Shown here: piece by piece, positions 25,528 to 33,491 of the stretch | Position numbering within the stretch: the stretch's first letter is position 1 | Layout: every line of letters starts with the position of its first letter | NCBI RefSeq assembly: GCF_039539445.1 | Contig: NZ_BAABDD010000001.1 | Span: 372,001 to 436,000 of the forward strand | Source: Salinactinospora qingdaonensis | Lineage (GTDB): Bacteria; Actinomycetota; Actinomycetes; Streptosporangiales; Streptosporangiaceae | Direction: 5' to 3' | Length of the DNA stretch: 64,000 nt | Notes under the pieces: generated by a model | What the model saw: the letters and a program-made list of their open reading frames with translations, nothing else | What the model was told of the DNA's origin: nothing | Database searches by the model: none | Position numbers and translations under genes: made by a program

Positions 25528-26202
25528 ATGGCAACACAACGGAATAGGTCTCATGACAAGCGGGTGCTCGTGATCGGTCTTGGCCGGTTCGGCAGCTCGC
25601 TGGCTATGGAGCTGATGACGCACGGCTGGGAGGTGCTGGGCCTGGACAGCAACCCACGCCTGGTGCAGGCCTACGCTGAAACCCTGACCCATACGGTCAC
25701 GGCTGACTCCACCGACGACGAGGCGCTGCGCCAGATCGGCGCCAACGAGTTCACACGAGCGGTCGTGGCTATAGGGAGTCACTTGGAGGAGTCGATCCTG
25801 ACCACGTCGCTGCTGGTTGATATGGGGGTTCCCCACATCTGGGGCAAGGCCATCAGCCGTAGGCACGGCCGAATCCTGCAACAGATCGGCTGCCACCATG
25901 TGGTGCTGCCCGAGCACGACATGGGCGAGCGAGTGGCGCATCTGGTGTCGGGACGGATGCTGGACTACGTCGAGATCGAGCAGGACTTCGCGCTAGGCAA
26001 GACACGCGCACCGCGCGAGATCATCGGACGCAAGCTGGGTGAGACGGGGGTGCGGTCGAGCCACGGGATCACGGTGGTGTGTATCAAGCGCCACGGCGAG
26101 CAGTTCACCTACGCCACAGCGGAGACTGTCCCCAAGAAGGGCGACATTGTGATCGTCGCCGGCCGCACCAATGACGTCGAGCGGTTCGCCGAGCTGAACT
26201 GA
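25528..26202 (+). CDS. TrkA/KtrA-type potassium uptake regulator
   Basis: A 224-residue cytosolic protein that gates the TrkH/KtrB channel. An RCK-N Rossmann domain begins with VLVIGLGRFGSSLAMEL and the nucleotide-contacting Asp in GLDSNPRL; it continues with ADSTDDEALRQIGA. The RCK-C domain (about residues 140-220) ends with KKGDIVIVAGRTNDVERF. ATG 25528 follows GAGGAG closely; a TTG at 25510 overlapping the previous stop is also possible. With 14 bases between the genes, the pair is certainly one operon. Confidence 0.87.
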   Translation: MATQRNRSHDKRVLVIGLGRFGSSLAMELMTHGWEVLGLDSNPRLVQAYAETLTHTVTADSTDDEALRQIGANEFTRAVVAIGSHLEESILTTSLLVDMGVPHIWGKAISRRHGRILQQIGCHHVVLPEHDMGERVAHLVSGRMLDYVEIEQDFALGKTRAPREIIGRKLGETGVRSSHGITVVCIKRHGEQFTYATAETVPKKGDIVIVAGRTNDVERFAELN

Positions 26203-26395
26203 ACCAACGCCACGGGTGCGGCTGGCACGACCAGGTCCTGTTGTACGGACGGCTGGGGTGCGGGGCCGTGGAGGTGTTCTTCATCCCCTCGTGCCTCGAT
26301 CGCTGCGCGATCTCGGCGGCCCACGGGGCGACGGCGGAGGCGCTCCCCCGCTTGTTCCACCGCCAGTTCTGGCCGCCCGTCCCAAAAAACAGAGC

Positions 26396-27136
26396 CTAAG
26401 CCTGCTCGAAAGCGAGTTGGTCGAGAGCTTGGCCGTTCATGGCCTCGACCACTGGGCGTAGTTGGGACTCCGGGGGCGCTGTCGAACCGGAGTCGCTGAG
26501 GGCGCTAACAGTGATCACCACGTTGCCCTTGCGGGTGAAGACGTAGGCGCTGGCGCTTTCGTAGGACTCCCCCTCGTAGCGGCGGTAAACGTAGTACGCC
26601 TCGTCCCCGGCGTCCTCGATCTGGGTCAAGGTGGGGACCTCGTAGCCACCGTAGGTCTCGCGATAGGAGTCGTCGTACCACCGGGTTAGGAAGCGTGCCA
26701 GCTCTGTGGGCTGTGCGCCGCCGACGGATTCGGTGATGGTCTCGTACTCGACTTCGAGGCGGAAACTCTCGTCGCTGCCTGCGTCACTGGCGGTGAGTCG
26801 CCACTTGCAGGTGGCGTAGCCGTCGTATCCGAGATCGCCGCCGTGGTGGTCACCGCTGACGGTCTCGGCCGGCTCCGAGCACGGCGCTACAGGGGCGTGC
26901 AGGAGCGGTTGTGGCACCAACAGCACAACGGTGGCGGTGCCACCGATGATCAAGACGGCGACAACGGAGACGATCGCCAGGACGATCCCGACTGTGCGTC
27001 CGGTGCCATGCCGCGGTGACACGGGTGGAGGGGTGGTTTGCCAAGGGCCGGTGGGCTGCGGAGGGCCAACGGGCCCGTGAGCGGGCATGGGCTGCTTTGG
27101 AGCAGGGCCCTGATTGGGAGGTTCCCAAGGCGGCAT
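26396..27136 (-). CDS. Membrane-anchored protein with Pro-rich N-terminus
   Basis: A 246-residue protein of unknown function. The first 45 residues are rich in Pro, Gly and Gln, followed by one membrane helix (TVGIVLAIVSVVAVLIIGG and on to about residue 75) and an outer domain. That domain has two Cys (PCSEPAE and YATCKWRL) that could form a disulfide, and a Tyr/Glu-rich middle. The layout is common among actinobacterial cell-surface proteins, some of them in the DUF3558-like group, but I cannot assign it. Transcribed alone and convergent with the Trk operon. Confidence 0.65.
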   Translation of the reverse strand: MPPWEPPNQGPAPKQPMPAHGPVGPPQPTGPWQTTPPPVSPRHGTGRTVGIVLAIVSVVAVLIIGGTATVVLLVPQPLLHAPVAPCSEPAETVSGDHHGGDLGYDGYATCKWRLTASDAGSDESFRLEVEYETITESVGGAQPTELARFLTRWYDDSYRETYGGYEVPTLTQIEDAGDEAYYVYRRYEGESYESASAYVFTRKGNVVITVSALSDSGSTAPPESQLRPVVEAMNGQALDQLAFEQA

Positions 27137-27803
27137 GCCAGAACCGGAGTTAGGGGCAGGCCATCTGCGCCTCTTCGGTCAGGGGTGAAGAAAAGGCGAG
27201 AACCAAGCGTACATGCGTGGAAACAGCACCATATTGCTGTCCTCTCGGCCTTAACGAGCCGGGATTGTGCTACCGGCGCGGGCAGGCGGGAGGCTCGCTC
27301 CACCGGCCGGGGCCGCCTCCGACAGGAGAGTCCTTCTCAGGGCGTCACTCCTTCCTGTGTGTGGGTTTGTGAACTCAGCAGCCTACAAAGCCCGGTGGAT
27401 GGGCCCCGTGCCCGCTTTCCGTGCCTGAGGAGGCCGCAGCGTCTCAGATGAACAGAGGGGCGAGGGGGCCGGAACGTGGAGGCCGGGCCGAGCGTCGCAG
27501 TAAACGCCGTTTTTCACGCGAAGTCGGCGCACTACGGCGCACTACGGCGGGTTAGCGTCATGGTACTCGTCTGACCTGCTGCTTCAGCGCCAACGAGCGG
27601 TGGCGCGGCAAGCGCGAGTCCTTGAGGGCAATCCCGATTGAGGGTTTGCATCGGTGGATCGGGGGGTTGGCAAGGGGTGATTCTCAGCATCTTCTGATGC
27701 ACGTGCGCTATCCTGGCCAAAGTACGGTGCTAATGCATGTGCATTCGCGAGTGCAGCGACATGTGCCCTATGCGCCGATGGTTGAAACAGTTAAGGAGCC
27801 TCC
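27137..27803. other. Gene-free region upstream of the DUF397 gene
   Basis: About 670 bases without a convincing gene. It includes a perfect tandem duplication of GGCGCACTAC (27526-27545) and, closer to the DUF397 gene, three copies of a GCACGTGC-like motif (listed separately). Confidence 0.5.
27696..27766. promoter_or_regulatory. Cluster of GCRYGTGC motifs before the DUF397 gene
   Basis: GATGCACGTGC at 27696-27706, GCATGTGC at 27735-27742 and ACATGTGC at 27759-27766. The first 11 bases recur exactly before the HATPase gene at 29949-29959. A TATCCT (27709-27714) next to the first copy could be a -10 element. Likely binding sites of the XRE protein encoded between them. Confidence 0.45.
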
Positions 27804-28037
27804 ATGAGCGCCTACAACGGCATTGCGGCAGCGAAGCTGGAGAACGTCAGCTGGCAGAAGAGCAGGCGTAGCAACTCGAAGGGCAACTGCGTGGAGATGG
27901 CCAAGCTCGACGATGGGGGCATCGCCGTGCGCAACTCCCGGTTCCCCGACGGTCCGGCCCTGATCTACACCCAGGCCGAGATCAACGCGCTGATTCTCGG
28001 CGCCAAGGACGGCGACTTCGACAACCTCTTGGGCTAA
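27804..28037 (+). CDS. DUF397 domain protein
   Basis: A 77-residue protein of the actinobacterial DUF397 family: WQKSRRSNSKGNCVEMAKL and AVRNSRFPDGPALIYTQAE are its typical halves. These small proteins are nearly always paired with an XRE-DUF5753 regulator and are thought to act as its antagonist or partner, as in the whiJ-type systems of Streptomyces. TAAGGAGCCTCC precedes the ATG. The partner regulator is encoded convergently just downstream, rather than in the usual tandem. Confidence 0.85.
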   Translation: MSAYNGIAAAKLENVSWQKSRRSNSKGNCVEMAKLDDGGIAVRNSRFPDGPALIYTQAEINALILGAKDGDFDNLLG

Positions 28038-28191
28038 GGCCGCGGCCAGCGGCCGGTACCCCCAAGACCGGCACGTGGTCGCTTTTGTCGGGGAGCTCCA
28101 CTGCGATCGGGGGGTGGGGCTCCTCCTCATCCACACCGCTGAGCTACACGTCTTGGGCCCTTCGCTTGAAAGACGGTGCGAGGACCTGGTG

Positions 28192-29064
28192 CTACAGCTC
28201 GTCGATCAGTTGAGTGAGCTTGTCGGGAGTGTGCGAGGGTTCTTCTGCCACCACACTCAGCCGCTCCATAGCCATCATGTAGGCGTCGACCTCTTCGCGC
28301 TTGTCCAGGTAGAGCGCGCCAGTGAGCTGTTCCAGGTAGACGATGTCGGCGAGGTCGTACTCCGGGTAGCGCAGGATCGTGAACGCGCCCGCCTCTGCTG
28401 CGTGGGCGCCGGCGTTGAAAGGGATGATCTGGAGCGTGACGTTGGGCAGTGAGCACAGCTCCCGCAGATGGGCGAGTTGGCCCTTCATGGTCTCGACGCT
28501 GCCGATAGGCCGGCGTACCGCCGCCTCATCCATAATGGCCCACAGCTTGACGTTGGAGTACTCGACGATACGGCGCTGGCGCTGCATACGCACAGCCACC
28601 CGATCCTCGACTTCCCCCTTCTTGCGGATGTCGTCGGCACCGCTGATGACCGCCCGGGCGTAGTCCTCTGTCTGGAGCAGGCCGGAGACGTACTGCGCCT
28701 CGTAGGTACGGATGCGTGTGGCGGCCTCCTCCAAGCCCACATAGGACTGAAACCACGATGGTAGAGCGTCGCCGTACTGCTGCCACCATCCTGGCTTGTT
28801 GGACTCCTTGGCCATGGTGATCAGCGTCTCGCGCAGCTCACCTTCGGTGACGCCGTAGAGGGTCAGTAAATCTTCGACGTCGCGGAGCTTGAAACCGACA
28901 CGGCCCAACTCAAGCCGGCTGATCTTGGACTCGGAGCCACGGATCTTGAATCCGGCGTCCGCACGTGAGATGCCCTTCAGCTCCCGGAGCTTGCGCAACT
29001 GGTATCCGAGCAGAATCCGCCTTACTGTCGGGCCGCTGTCCGGATCAGGTTGAATGACACTCAC
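28192..29064 (-). CDS. XRE-family regulator with DUF5753
   Basis: A 290-residue regulator. An N-terminal helix-turn-helix (about residues 15-70; LRKLRELKGISRADAGFKI and SKISRLELGR) is followed by the DUF5753 domain (about 100-285), with AQYVSGLLQTEDYARAVI, MRQRQRRI-like MQRQRRIVEYS, and LQIIPFNAGAHA. This is the WhiJ-like class, often controlling development or antibiotic genes in streptomycetes together with a DUF397 protein. Here the DUF397 gene is convergent and an HATPase gene lies upstream in the same direction. The ligand of DUF5753 is unknown. Confidence 0.87.
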   Translation of the reverse strand: MSVIQPDPDSGPTVRRILLGYQLRKLRELKGISRADAGFKIRGSESKISRLELGRVGFKLRDVEDLLTLYGVTEGELRETLITMAKESNKPGWWQQYGDALPSWFQSYVGLEEAATRIRTYEAQYVSGLLQTEDYARAVISGADDIRKKGEVEDRVAVRMQRQRRIVEYSNVKLWAIMDEAAVRRPIGSVETMKGQLAHLRELCSLPNVTLQIIPFNAGAHAAEAGAFTILRYPEYDLADIVYLEQLTGALYLDKREEVDAYMMAMERLSVVAEEPSHTPDKLTQLIDEL

Positions 29065-29299
29065 CGCTACAGCCTCCCCACCCTCTAAATCTCATGCCCA
29101 CTCGGGTTCCCCTCCCCTGGGCCCGTCTCAATGGCGCTTGTCTGCGGGTCTACCACGATATAGCCGACAACGGGATTGATCCGGCATACGAGTACGCCCC
29201 GACGCGATGACCGCGCAAGGGTGAAATAGCGGAGGTCAGGTCGCCTCGGCGAGGACATCCGTTCGTTTTCTCGTTCTCGCGATGTACTCGGATTCGGTG

Positions 29300-29857
29300 T
29301 CAGGCGAACAGAGCCCACACGAACTTGCCCACCGGTGCCGTCGGCACAGCGCCCCAGTCACGGCTGAAGCACGATACCAGGTGCAGCCCACGCCCCGACT
29401 CGGCCATGAAATCCGGTTCCCGAAGGGTTGGCAGGCGGTCGCTGGCGTCGCGCACGGCGCAGATCAATTCGCTCCCACGACGCATCATGCTCAATTGAAT
29501 AACGTTTTCACAGTCTGGCGCATCCAACATACCCGCGCCACCGTGGCGCAAGGCATTGGTCACCAGTTCGGACACGACCAGTTCCACGTCGCCCACCAAA
29601 CGTGACATCCCCCAGTCGCGCAGCACGACCGCGGTGCGATCGCGGGCCAGCTTCACCGCCCCACGATCAAACCCCAAGGACCAGACGGCGCTCTCATGGC
29701 TCGCGCAGCCAGGATGGGCGTCCCAGCGCAGCGAGCCGTGCCGCAAGGCAGGCAGCCACCAGGAAGAGTGCGGAGAGTCAGGGGCGACAGCGGCGTAGGA
29801 CGTCCATCCCCACGCCGATGCCCTCCCCACCGGTTGCTGGGCTGAATGTCCGGTCAC
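29300..29857 (-). CDS. HATPase_c anti-sigma-type regulatory protein
   Basis: About 185 residues from GTG 29857, which follows AAGGGGATC; the open frame extends further upstream to 29974 without protein character. The ATPase core spans roughly residues 65-185: DVELVVSELVTNALRH (N box), LICAVRDASDR (G1 box) and ESGRGLHLVSCFSRDWG (G2 box). This family is frequently encoded beside XRE-DUF5753 and DUF397 genes, which is the case here. It ends 235 bases before the XRE gene. Likely a kinase or anti-sigma partner; the target is unknown. Confidence 0.75.
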   Translation of the reverse strand: MTGHSAQQPVGRASAWGWTSYAAVAPDSPHSSWWLPALRHGSLRWDAHPGCASHESAVWSLGFDRGAVKLARDRTAVVLRDWGMSRLVGDVELVVSELVTNALRHGGAGMLDAPDCENVIQLSMMRRGSELICAVRDASDRLPTLREPDFMAESGRGLHLVSCFSRDWGAVPTAPVGKFVWALFA

Positions 29858-29948
29858 CGCGATCCCCTTGCAGTCGTCTCGATCGCTTTTCTGGTCTGGG
29901 CACGCAAGGACCAGTATTTCGCTCTGGACCATGCAGATGCAAGACCCG

Positions 29949-29960
29949 GATGCACGTGCA
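29949..29960. promoter_or_regulatory. Motif shared with the DUF397 upstream region
   Basis: GATGCACGTGC is identical to the sequence at 27696-27706, and TGCACGTGCA at 29951-29960 is a perfect palindrome. It sits about 95 bases upstream of the HATPase start. Suggests common control by the XRE regulator. Confidence 0.45.
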
Positions 29961-30132
29961 TGCGCCTCTTGCAATCAATAGTAGAACATCAACGGCCTAT
30001 GGTCTGGTGAAGCCACGAACAAATCCGAACGCGACCTACAAACACCAACAAGGAAGAGGCGGTTTATAACCGGATGACCGATTTATAACGTGAGCTACGT
30101 CCCAGAGTGGGGAACGTGGGGCCAGCGCGGTA

Positions 30133-30897
30133 TCAGGCTGCTACCGCCATGTGCTCGGCCACCCGATCGGGATAGTCGGAGATGACGCCGTCGACCCCAT
30201 TGCCGATGACTCGGCGGATCGCGGCAGCGGTGTTGACGGTCCAACTGAAGACAGCCAACCCGTGCGTGTGGGCCGCACGCACGTAGGGCTCCGACACGCG
30301 CAGGTAGTGAGGGTGTACCTGGGCAGCGTAGCGGGCGACCCGACGCAGCCCGTAACGTCGCCGCGCCATTCCCAACACGGCCACAGGCGTTTCGGGGAAC
30401 CCCCGACCGAGCTCGCGCATCGTCACCCAGTCGAAGCTTTGCACGATCAAACGGGGACGCTCGCCCGAGGTGCGATTCCAGTGGGGGTCCTCGGCCAAGC
30501 ATCTTGCCATGCGCCGTGCCGCCAGCGGGTCTTTACGATCGACTTTGAGCTCCACCAGCGCCCCCAGTCCATTGGCCTTCAGCGTCTGTAGCGCCTCGCG
30601 CAGCGTGGGTACGGGTTCACCGGCGAATTCGGGGCTGTACCAAGACCCAGCCTCCAATGTCTGGATCTCCGCCAAGGTGAAGTCGGCGACCCGCCACGGG
30701 CGACGTTCGGGAAAACGCTCGGGCGCGTCGGTGGTACGCCGCAGGGTGGGGTCGTGCATGACGACGAACTCGCCATCGGCGGTTTGGCGGACGTCGAGCT
30801 CGGCCATGTCGGCACCGCGGCGTCGCGCTTCGCACATGGCCGACAGCGTGTTCTCTGGAGCGTAGGCGGAGGCACCGCGATGAGCGACGACGATCAT
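30133..30897 (-). CDS. Glycerophosphodiester phosphodiesterase
   Basis: A 254-residue GDPD (GlpQ/UgpQ-type) enzyme that cleaves glycerophosphodiesters to glycerol 3-phosphate and an alcohol. Active-site segments are clear: VVAHRGASAYAPENTLSA (His and Arg of the catalytic pair, with the metal-binding Glu), MAELDVRQTADGEFVVMHD (metal ligands and second catalytic His) and LVELK. There is no signal peptide, so it is probably cytosolic. Four PHO-box-like units lie 130-170 bases upstream on the same strand, consistent with phosphate-starvation control of such genes in Streptomyces. Confidence 0.88.
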   Translation of the reverse strand: MIVVAHRGASAYAPENTLSAMCEARRRGADMAELDVRQTADGEFVVMHDPTLRRTTDAPERFPERRPWRVADFTLAEIQTLEAGSWYSPEFAGEPVPTLREALQTLKANGLGALVELKVDRKDPLAARRMARCLAEDPHWNRTSGERPRLIVQSFDWVTMRELGRGFPETPVAVLGMARRRYGLRRVARYAAQVHPHYLRVSEPYVRAAHTHGLAVFSWTVNTAAAIRRVIGNGVDGVISDYPDRVAEHMAVAA

Positions 30898-31025
30898 GGC
30901 AGCCGCGTCCCGAAGTCGGCCACGGAGGTCTGGTGTGGTGGAGCGGGAGTTGTGGGGACCGACATCGCGCGCCGTGCTCCTCTCGCCCGGATTCCAGGGG
31001 AACCGTCGCTACTAGCGTCGCCCCT

Positions 31026-31069
31026 GGCGGTAAGCACCCGGTGGCAATCGGGTGAGCACCCGGTGGAGA
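31026..31069 (-). promoter_or_regulatory. Candidate PHO box, four 11-bp direct units
   Basis: Reading leftward from 31069 the strand shows TCTCCACCGGG, TGCTCACCCGA, TTGCCACCGGG and TGCTTACCGCC, each exactly 11 bases and with CACC/TACC in register. Streptomyces PhoP boxes are 11-base repeats of GTTCACC-type. The unit array faces the glycerophosphodiesterase start at 30897. Confidence 0.5.
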
Positions 31070-31079
31070 GGTCACGGCC

Positions 31080-31121
31080 ATGCCGAATCCGACCGGGATC
31101 ACCCATTGTGCGGTCGACTGA
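31080..31121 (+). CDS. Possible 13-residue leader peptide upstream of fabG
   Basis: ATG 31080 follows GAGAGG with normal spacing and encodes MPNPTGITHCAVD before a TGA. It lies 55 bases before a strong intrinsic terminator and 195 bases before fabG. That layout is typical of attenuator leaders, but the peptide is short and could be chance. Confidence 0.25.
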   Translation: MPNPTGITHCAVD

Positions 31122-31176
31122 GGTGGCTCACTACTTCCCATGCGCGGAAAGCCGGTACTCAGCCAAGTTTTGCGCG

Positions 31177-31210
31177 GCGCCTACCCCGCCACGGTGGGGT
31201 AGGCGCTTTT
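31177..31210 (+). terminator. Strong intrinsic terminator with no upstream gene
   Basis: A perfect 11-bp stem, GCGCCTACCCC / GGGGTAGGCGC, with an 8-base loop (31188-31195), is followed by TTTTCTCTC on the + strand only. No + strand gene ends upstream; the neighbour on that side is transcribed leftward. It must end a small transcript or act as an attenuator for fabG. Confidence 0.65.
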
Positions 31211-31315
31211 CTCTCCATCGGCTCCGAGGCCACCGGAGCCCCACGTACCTTCTGGTCGGTATGTAGTGGATAGGATCACCTCACAGGTGTTCCGCAGCAT
31301 TAACCGGAGGTAGAT

Positions 31316-32074
31316 ATGTCTCAGCCGCCCCGTGTCGCGATCGTCACCGGAGGCGCCCGTGGCATCGGCGCGACGACTGCACGGAAACTGGCCGCGAAAG
31401 GGCATGCCGTAGCCGTTGTCGACCTGAACGAGGCCGACGCCGAGGCCACCGCGAAGACGATCACCGCCGAAGGGGGCACGGCGATCGGACTCGGCGCTGA
31501 TGTCAGTGACTCCGAGCAGGTCGAAACCGCGGTATCAACGGTCGCCGAACGGCTTGGCCCGCCGACCATCCTGGTCAACAACGCGGGGGTCCTGCGCGAC
31601 AACTTGCTGTTCAAGATGAGCGAAGATGACTGGGACACCGTGATGCAGGTCCACCTGCGCGGTGCCTTCCTGATGAGTCGGGCCGTGCAGGGCTACATGA
31701 CCAAGGAGGGGTGGGGGCGGATCGTCAACCTCTCCAGCAACTCCGCGCTGGGCAACCGGGGGCAGGCCAACTACTCGACGGCCAAGGCAGGATTGCAGGG
31801 CCTCACCAAGACCCTCGCGATCGAACTGGGCAAGTTCGGTGTCACCGCCAACGCCGTGGCTCCCGGCTTCATCATCACCGACATGACCCGGGCTACCGCC
31901 GAACGGGTCGGTATGGACTACGAGGACTTCAAAAACGCCGCTGCCGCCAACATCCCCGTGCGCCGGGTCGGCCGTCCCGAGGACGTCGCCGCGGCCATCG
32001 CCTTCTTCACCGACGAGGAGGCCGGATTCGTCTCGGGCCAGGTTCTCTACATCGCCGGCGGGCCGCGCACCTAA
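31316..32074 (+). CDS. fabG: SDR-family 3-oxoacyl-ACP reductase
   Basis: A 252-residue short-chain dehydrogenase of FabG type, which reduces 3-oxoacyl-ACP with NADPH in fatty-acid or polyketide synthesis. Cofactor motif TGGARGIG (residues 12-19), the NNAG motif, catalytic Ser in NLSSNSA and the YSTAK motif are all present, followed by ANAVAPGFI and the usual C-terminus RPEDVAAAIAFF...SGQVLYIAGG. GGAGGTAGAT precedes the ATG. No acyl carrier or synthase gene is near, so it may act on another substrate; SDR specificity cannot be read from the sequence. Confidence 0.8.
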   Translation: MSQPPRVAIVTGGARGIGATTARKLAAKGHAVAVVDLNEADAEATAKTITAEGGTAIGLGADVSDSEQVETAVSTVAERLGPPTILVNNAGVLRDNLLFKMSEDDWDTVMQVHLRGAFLMSRAVQGYMTKEGWGRIVNLSSNSALGNRGQANYSTAKAGLQGLTKTLAIELGKFGVTANAVAPGFIITDMTRATAERVGMDYEDFKNAAAANIPVRRVGRPEDVAAAIAFFTDEEAGFVSGQVLYIAGGPRT

Positions 32075-32093
32075 GGTAGGACCGGCGCGCCAT

Positions 32094-32124
32094 GGGCGGG
32101 AGCCGAACGGCTCAGCTCCCGCCC
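32094..32124. terminator. Terminator hairpin shared by convergent genes
   Basis: A perfect 10-bp stem, GGGCGGGAGC / GCTCCCGCCC, with an 11-base loop, sits between fabG and the convergent serine hydrolase gene and covers the latter's stop codon. Confidence 0.6.
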
Positions 32125-33128
32125 GGCCAAGGCGCTTCAGCGCGCCCCTGGCCTGAGGGAACAGACAGCTCAGCCGCGCTCTCCAACGTGTGGACTACCC
32201 TGGCCACGACTTCCTCGACGCAGGTCACGCCGTCGCCGTAGGCGAGATGGTGGTCGGACAGTACGGCGATGAGGTAGGTGTGATCGCCGTTGCGGACGTG
32301 ACCGGCGCTGTTGATCGCCCAGCGCCCGCCGTCGCTGTCGCGAGGCACCCAACCGTTCTTGAGTTGGGCATGGCCGTTGCCCCCGGCCGCAACCGAGACT
32401 CCCCATGCCTGTTCGGGCGCCACGGAGCCGAGGAGCTGTGCCACATAGCGGCGCGCGTCCACCGACAAGGGGCTGGCTTCGGTGAAAACGGCCCGTAGCA
32501 GCCGGATCTGGTCGCTGGCTGTGGTGGTGGTCGCCCCCCAAACGTTGGCCTGCCCTGGAACTGTGCCACTGAGCCCGAACCGCTCGTTGCCCTCGCTGAG
32601 CCCGGCGCCGAACCCGATGCGCGCGTAGAGGACATCGGTGACGTTGTTGTCGCTATAGCGGATCATGCGCGTGGCCAGCGAGCGCTCTTCCTCCGTGAGG
32701 GTGCGCCCCTCGTCTTGGGCCTGTAGGAGCAGCACGAGCAGGATGTTGAGTTTGACCAAACTGCCGGTGATGAAACGGCGACTGAGGTTGTGAGTGAAGG
32801 TGGCACCGGTGCTGAGGTCGTGTACCGAGATGGCTAGCCGCCCTTCGACTTCAGCGAGGTAATCCTCAAGGGCGGCGTGTAGGCTCTCGCGCTGCGCAGC
32901 CGGCAGCGCCGGACGCAGCGGCAACAGCGGCGTAAGCGCTCCGGGAGCGGTGGAGGGGGTAGCGGGCGCAGGCACGGTACTAGGCGAAGGGCCTGGAGTC
33001 GGGGCCGCGGCGGGTCTTTTTCCGGGCATCGGCTCCCGCAGCGCGGCGGTCAACGCGAGGAGCAATGCCGTTGCTGCGACGAGAGCGATACAACTGACGA
33101 GCCATGGAGGCGATCCGAAATGCGACAT
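32112..33128 (-). CDS. Class-A beta-lactamase-like serine hydrolase, membrane-anchored
   Basis: About 338 residues. One N-terminal membrane helix (PPWLVSCIALVAATALLLAL) and a Pro/Thr-rich linker precede a serine hydrolase domain (about residues 85-320). The SxxK motif is SLVK in FITGSLVKLNILL, the SDN motif appears in IRYSDNNVT, and the third motif is KNG in LKNGW where classical beta-lactamases have KTG. This form is common in actinobacterial serine hydrolases of this family, which are rarely drug-resistance enzymes; a peptidoglycan-related role is more likely. Start at 33128 or GTG 33176; neither has a clear ribosome site. Confidence 0.75.
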   Translation of the reverse strand: MSHFGSPPWLVSCIALVAATALLLALTAALREPMPGKRPAAAPTPGPSPSTVPAPATPSTAPGALTPLLPLRPALPAAQRESLHAALEDYLAEVEGRLAISVHDLSTGATFTHNLSRRFITGSLVKLNILLVLLLQAQDEGRTLTEEERSLATRMIRYSDNNVTDVLYARIGFGAGLSEGNERFGLSGTVPGQANVWGATTTTASDQIRLLRAVFTEASPLSVDARRYVAQLLGSVAPEQAWGVSVAAGGNGHAQLKNGWVPRDSDGGRWAINSAGHVRNGDHTYLIAVLSDHHLAYGDGVTCVEEVVARVVHTLESAAELSVPSGQGRAEAPWPGGS

Positions 33129-33229
33129 GGCGCTGGCTGTGCTCCCTCGATCGCTTTGGCATAGCAGGTGCCTCACGGAGGGGCCGGGCGACGAGAAAAG
33201 CCGGCACCCAGCACGATCTCCGCATCAGC

Positions 33230-33491
33230 CCTATCAAGAATATCTACCCATAAGAGAAATGAGCTTCAATAAAGCTCCAAAGGAGATAAATATAGACAAA
33301 CAACACCAAAGATAGATAAATCTATAAAACAGGTCGTCGCGTCGCGCTGCTATGGCCACTTGGGGAGCACGATTTAAGCTGCCCAGATCATGCTTATGGA
33401 GTCGTAGCGGCACATAACGTGATTGACACCTGTGGGTTGACTCTTGTTCGATGTGCTCACTATCAGTAGCAACGCTGCTGCGGAGGGGAGT
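33230..33491. other. AT-rich intergenic region upstream of a sugar ABC operon
   Basis: From about 33230 to 33330 the DNA is unusually AT-rich for this genome. It holds the inverted repeat ATAGAT-AA-ATCTAT at 33312-33325. Probably promoter and operator region for the rightward sugar transporter operon, although no regulator gene is adjacent. Confidence 0.45.

Noticed and set aside
26216..26461. Small frame between the Trk operon and the membrane protein gene
   Set aside because: Gly/Arg/Pro composition of non-coding GC-rich DNA, no ribosome site, and it overlaps the end of a well-supported opposite-strand gene.
32112..33128. Beta-lactamase resistance gene
   Set aside because: SxxK and SDN motifs are present but the third motif is KNG, the form typical of housekeeping actinobacterial serine hydrolases.
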